NCBI GenBank assembly: GCA_015662175.1 | Contig: DQUR01000049.1 | Location: 1 to 8,349, forward strand | Source of the DNA: Thermococcus paralvinellae | Lineage (GTDB): Archaea; Methanobacteriota_B; Thermococci; Thermococcales; Thermococcaceae | Reading direction: 5' to 3' | DNA length: 8,349 bases | In this document: positions 6,151-8,349 of the stretch, in pieces | Layout of the letters: each line of letters opens with the position of its first letter | Position numbering within the stretch: position 1 is the first letter of the stretch | Program-made: the position numbers and the translations under genes | The notes under the pieces: generated by a model | The model's database searches: none | Told to the model about the DNA's origin: nothing | What the model saw: the letters and a program-made list of their open reading frames with translations, nothing else

Positions 6151-7321
6151 TTTTCTTTCCGAGGTCCTCGAAGGCATCGATGACGTACTGCAGGTCATCC
6201 TTACTGTGGGCCGCTGAAGGCTCGAGCCTTATCCTGGCGGTTCCCAACGGAACCGTCGGATAAACTATGGCCTGTGCAAAGATGTTGTACTCCTCGTAGA
6301 GCCTCTTTGAAAACTCCTGTGCCAGCTTCTCATCGTAGAGCATGACTGGAGTGATCGGGTGCTTGGTGTTTCCCAGATCATAGCCGAGATCTCTCAGGCC
6401 CTTCTGGAGGAAGTGGGTGTTATCCCAGAGCTTTCTCACGAGCTCATCACTTCTCTGGAGTATCTCAACGGCCGCTATTGCCGCGGCAACGTCAGGTGGG
6501 TTCGGGGCACTTGAGAAGAGGAACGGCCTCCCCCTCTGTTTTAAGTACTCTATGGCCTCCTCCGGACCGGCAACGTAACCGCCAATAACACCGAATGCCT
6601 TGCTCAGCGTGCCCATTTCGAAGTCAACCCTGTCATGAAGCTTGTAGTGATCAACTATTCCCCTTCCATGGTCCCCTAAAACACCTTCACCGTGAGCATC
6701 ATCGACGTAAACCATCGCATCGTACTGCTCGGCCAGCTCAACGATCTCTGGCAATGGTGCGAGGTCACCGTCCATCGAGAAGACACCGTCTGTAACAATG
6801 AGCTTCTTTTCGTAGTTCTTTGTCTCCTCGAGTTTTTTCTTCAGGTCATCCATGTCAAGGTGCTTGTAGATAACCTTCGGTGCACCGCTTAGGCGCATGC
6901 CATCTATTATGCTCGCGTGGTTGAGTTCTTCGCTTATGAAAACACCGTTATCCTTCTTAGTTATTAAAGCACTTATTGCACCCAGGTTAGCATTGTAACC
7001 GCTCTGGAAGAGAATTGCCGCTTCCCTCTTCTTGAACTTGGCCAGCTTTTCCTCCAGCTCAACGTGGAGCTCCATTGTTCCAGCTATGGTTCTAACAGCC
7101 CCTGCACCAACGCCATAGTCAAGGATGGCCCTTATTGCGGCCTCCTTAATCTTCGGATGTGCGGCCAAGCCGAGATAGTTGTTTGAACACATGTTCAAAA
7201 CTTTTTTCCCATCAACGACAACCCATGGACCCTGGGCGCTTTGAAGAACCCTAATTCTGACGTAGAGACCTTTTTCTTTAAGTTCGTTTAATTCCTCAGT
7301 AATCCAGTCAAGCTTCCCCAT
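6134..7321 (-). CDS. kbl: 2-amino-3-ketobutyrate CoA ligase (glycine C-acetyltransferase), PLP-dependent
   Basis: Kbl converts 2-amino-3-ketobutyrate and CoA into glycine and acetyl-CoA, the second step of threonine breakdown after threonine dehydrogenase. The 395-residue protein is a fold-type I, alpha-oxoamine synthase family enzyme. Numbered from the ATG used here, it shows H135 (LNHASIIDG), which stacks on the PLP ring; D208 or D207 and H210 (VDDAHGEG), which contact PLP; and the Schiff-base lysine K241 (GTLSKAFG). The glycine-rich SGYNANLG lies at 107-114. Length and spacing match bacterial Kbl; close relatives are serine palmitoyltransferase, AONS and ALAS. Context does not separate these, so substrate is inferred from family. 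The start is ATG 7321, preceded 4 nt upstream by GGTGGT. A GTG at 7330 would lie inside that ribosome binding site. It is monocistronic and divergent from rfcS. Confidence 0.9.
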   Translation of the reverse strand: MGKLDWITEELNELKEKGLYVRIRVLQSAQGPWVVVDGKKVLNMCSNNYLGLAAHPKIKEAAIRAILDYGVGAGAVRTIAGTMELHVELEEKLAKFKKREAAILFQSGYNANLGAISALITKKDNGVFISEELNHASIIDGMRLSGAPKVIYKHLDMDDLKKKLEETKNYEKKLIVTDGVFSMDGDLAPLPEIVELAEQYDAMVYVDDAHGEGVLGDHGRGIVDHYKLHDRVDFEMGTLSKAFGVIGGYVAGPEEAIEYLKQRGRPFLFSSAPNPPDVAAAIAAVEILQRSDELVRKLWDNTHFLQKGLRDLGYDLGNTKHPITPVMLYDEKLAQEFSKRLYEEYNIFAQAIVYPTVPLGTARIRLEPSAAHSKDDLQYVIDAFEDLGKKTGFLK

Positions 7322-7325
7322 AGAA

Positions 7326-7331
7326 ACCACC
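7326..7331 (-). promoter_or_regulatory. kbl ribosome binding site that decides the start
   Basis: GGTGGT on the minus strand, 4 nt before ATG 7321. An upstream in-frame GTG at 7330 falls inside this element and is therefore unlikely to be the start. Confidence 0.65.
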
Positions 7332-7353
7332 AGATGAAATTAAGTTTTATGGG

Positions 7354-7360
7354 TATAAAA
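7354..7360 (-). promoter_or_regulatory. TATA box of kbl
   Basis: The minus strand reads TTTTATA after a CAAAAC stretch resembling a BRE. Its centre is about 36 nt before ATG 7321, predicting a transcript start near 7332 and a leader of about 11 nt that includes GGTGGT. Confidence 0.7.
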
Positions 7361-7450
7361 GTTTTGCACCGTCATACTGACAAGTGAGCTAAGCTTCCCC
7401 AAATTTATCAGCAGCCAGAATCTTACCTTCTTAAATCCCGTGTCCATAAG

Positions 7451-7460
7451 TTTTTAATAT
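7451..7460 (+). promoter_or_regulatory. Probable TATA box of rfcS
   Basis: TTTTTAATAT lies about 50 nt before the rfcS ATG. Transcription would begin near 7480, giving a leader of about 25 nt. The match to consensus is moderate. Confidence 0.5.
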
Positions 7461-7494
7461 TCCGGGCACAATAAACCTTTGGCTCACGATGATG

Positions 7495-7500
7495 GGTGAT
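7495..7500 (+). promoter_or_regulatory. rfcS ribosome binding site
   Basis: GGTGAT, 4 nt before the ATG at 7505. It selects this ATG over out-of-frame ATGs at 7489 and 7492. Confidence 0.65.
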
Positions 7501-7504
7501 AGCT

Positions 7505-8349
7505 ATGAGCGAAGAGGTTAAGGAAGTGAAAATTCTGGAAAAGCCATGGGTTGAAAAATACAGGCCCCGGATATTGGATGAGATTGTGGGACAAGACCAT
7601 ATAGTCAAGAGACTCAAACATTATGTTAGGACAGGCTCAATGCCCCATCTTTTATTTGCCGGTCCACCCGGTGTTGGAAAGACAACAGCAGCTTTGTGTT
7701 TAACACGGGAACTCTTTGGGGAGCACTGGAGGCACAACTTCCTTGAACTGAACGCCTCCGACGAGAGGGGGATCAACGTTATTAGAGAGAAAGTCAAGGA
7801 ATTCGCAAGGACAAAACCAATCGGAGGAGCAAGCTTTAAGATAATCTTCCTCGATGAGGCAGATGCCCTAACTCAGGATGCCCAGCAGGCGCTGAGAAGA
7901 ATGATGGAGATGTTCTCAAATAACGTTAGGTTCATCCTGAGCTGCAATTATTCGTCAAAGATTATCGAGCCCATCCAGTCAAGGTGTGCAATCTTCAGGT
8001 TCAGGCCCCTTAAAGATGAAGACATCGCAAAGAGGATCAAATTCATAGCGGAAAGTGAGGGGCTGGAGCTAACGGAGGACGGATTGCAGGCGATTCTCTA
8101 CGTGGCTGAGGGAGATTTAAGAAGGGCAATTAACGTACTGCAGGCTGCCGCAGCACTTGACACAAAGGTTACCGATGAAAACGTCTTTATGGTTGCAAGC
8201 AGGGCGAGACCTGAGGACGTTAGGGAGATGATGCTCATGGCACTGGAAGGCAACTTCCTCAAGGCAAGGGAAAAGCTCAGGGAAATCCTCCTCAAGCAGG
8301 GTTTAAGTGGGGAGGACGTTCTAATTCAAATGCACAGGGAAGTGTTTAA
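7505..8349 (+). CDS. rfcS: Replication factor C small subunit (clamp loader), 3' end beyond window
   Basis: RfcS is the AAA+ subunit that, with the large subunit, loads the PCNA sliding clamp at primer-template junctions for DNA replication and repair. The 281 codons seen, of about 325-330 expected, include RFC box II WVEKYRP (15-21), Walker A GPPGVGKT (53-60), NASDERG (83-89), Walker B IIFLDEAD (113-120), sensor 1 LSCNYSSKI (145-153), the SRC arginine-finger motif (159-161) and sensor 2 GDLRRAIN (203-210). The collar domain begins near 230 and is cut by the window edge; the final TTTAA is in frame as TTT plus a partial codon, not a stop. No intein interrupts the visible part, including the Walker A site often used by inteins in related archaea. 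The large subunit gene may follow downstream. Confidence 0.97.
   Translation, partial: MSEEVKEVKILEKPWVEKYRPRILDEIVGQDHIVKRLKHYVRTGSMPHLLFAGPPGVGKTTAALCLTRELFGEHWRHNFLELNASDERGINVIREKVKEFARTKPIGGASFKIIFLDEADALTQDAQQALRRMMEMFSNNVRFILSCNYSSKIIEPIQSRCAIFRFRPLKDEDIAKRIKFIAESEGLELTEDGLQAILYVAEGDLRRAINVLQAAAALDTKVTDENVFMVASRARPEDVREMMLMALEGNFLKAREKLREILLKQGLSGEDVLIQMHREVF

Larger units (their letters stand above)
7332..7494. other. Divergent kbl/rfcS intergenic region
   Basis: AT-rich spacer holding the kbl TATA box and, 90 bp away, the probable rfcS TATA box. Beyond these promoters I see no open reading frame of note, guide RNA or strong inverted repeat. Confidence 0.6.

Noticed and set aside
6436..6460. 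GTGATGA on the minus strand inside kbl
   Set aside because: No D or D' box at 10-13 nt, and the segment is ordinary coding sequence.
7375..7415. Possible degenerate C/D RNA on the minus strand between kbl and rfcS (TGATAA followed later by partial boxes)
   Set aside because: The C-like box departs from RUGAUGA, no proper CUGA box sits at guide distance, and no TATA box is well placed.
7489..7521. Ten-codon frame from ATG 7489 overlapping the rfcS start
   Set aside because: It contains the rfcS ribosome binding site and has none itself. It is most simply leader sequence; a regulatory upstream frame cannot be supported.

Overview
The window comes from a hyperthermophilic archaeon of the order Thermococcales (Thermococcus/Pyrococcus group). 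This rests on the proteins recognised (archaeal HerA, Mre11, Rad50, clamp-loader small subunit and homomeric tRNA-splicing endonuclease), on TATA-box promoters about 36-37 nt upstream of starts, on GGTGGT/GGTGAT-type ribosome binding sites, and on a box C/D guide RNA. Genus and species cannot be fixed from the sequence alone.

Layout. Positions 1-3448 (minus strand) carry herA, mre11 and the first 143 codons of rad50. This is the DNA double-strand-break end-processing operon of thermophilic archaea. The genes are tightly coupled: herA and mre11 overlap by 11 nt, and mre11 and rad50 are 4 nt apart. NurA, the usual fourth member, would lie beyond the left edge if present. Positions 3449-3637 form a compact divergent regulatory region. 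Besides the herA promoter, it encodes on the minus strand a box C/D small guide RNA with perfect C, D', C' and D boxes and two 12-nt guides. A TATA box sits about 25 nt before its expected 5' end.

On the plus strand, a RimI/Ard1-like N-terminal acetyltransferase (3638-4147) is followed by a translationally coupled tRNA-splicing endonuclease, endA (4144-4659). Converging on endA is a minus-strand gene (4679-6031) for a secreted or membrane-anchored 450-residue protein that I do not recognise. Next on the minus strand is kbl (6134-7321), a PLP enzyme of the alpha-oxoamine synthase family, best read as 2-amino-3-ketobutyrate CoA ligase of threonine catabolism. A hairpin overlaps its stop codon. 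Divergent from kbl, the replication factor C small subunit (rfcS) runs off the right edge with 281 codons visible.

The window is mostly housekeeping: break repair, replication clamp loading, tRNA splicing, protein N-acetylation and threonine breakdown. The two least explained items are the box C/D RNA, which no protein-based annotation would show, and the unrecognised exported protein, whose promoter is flanked by an 8-bp inverted repeat. I found no mobile element, CRISPR array, tRNA or rRNA.
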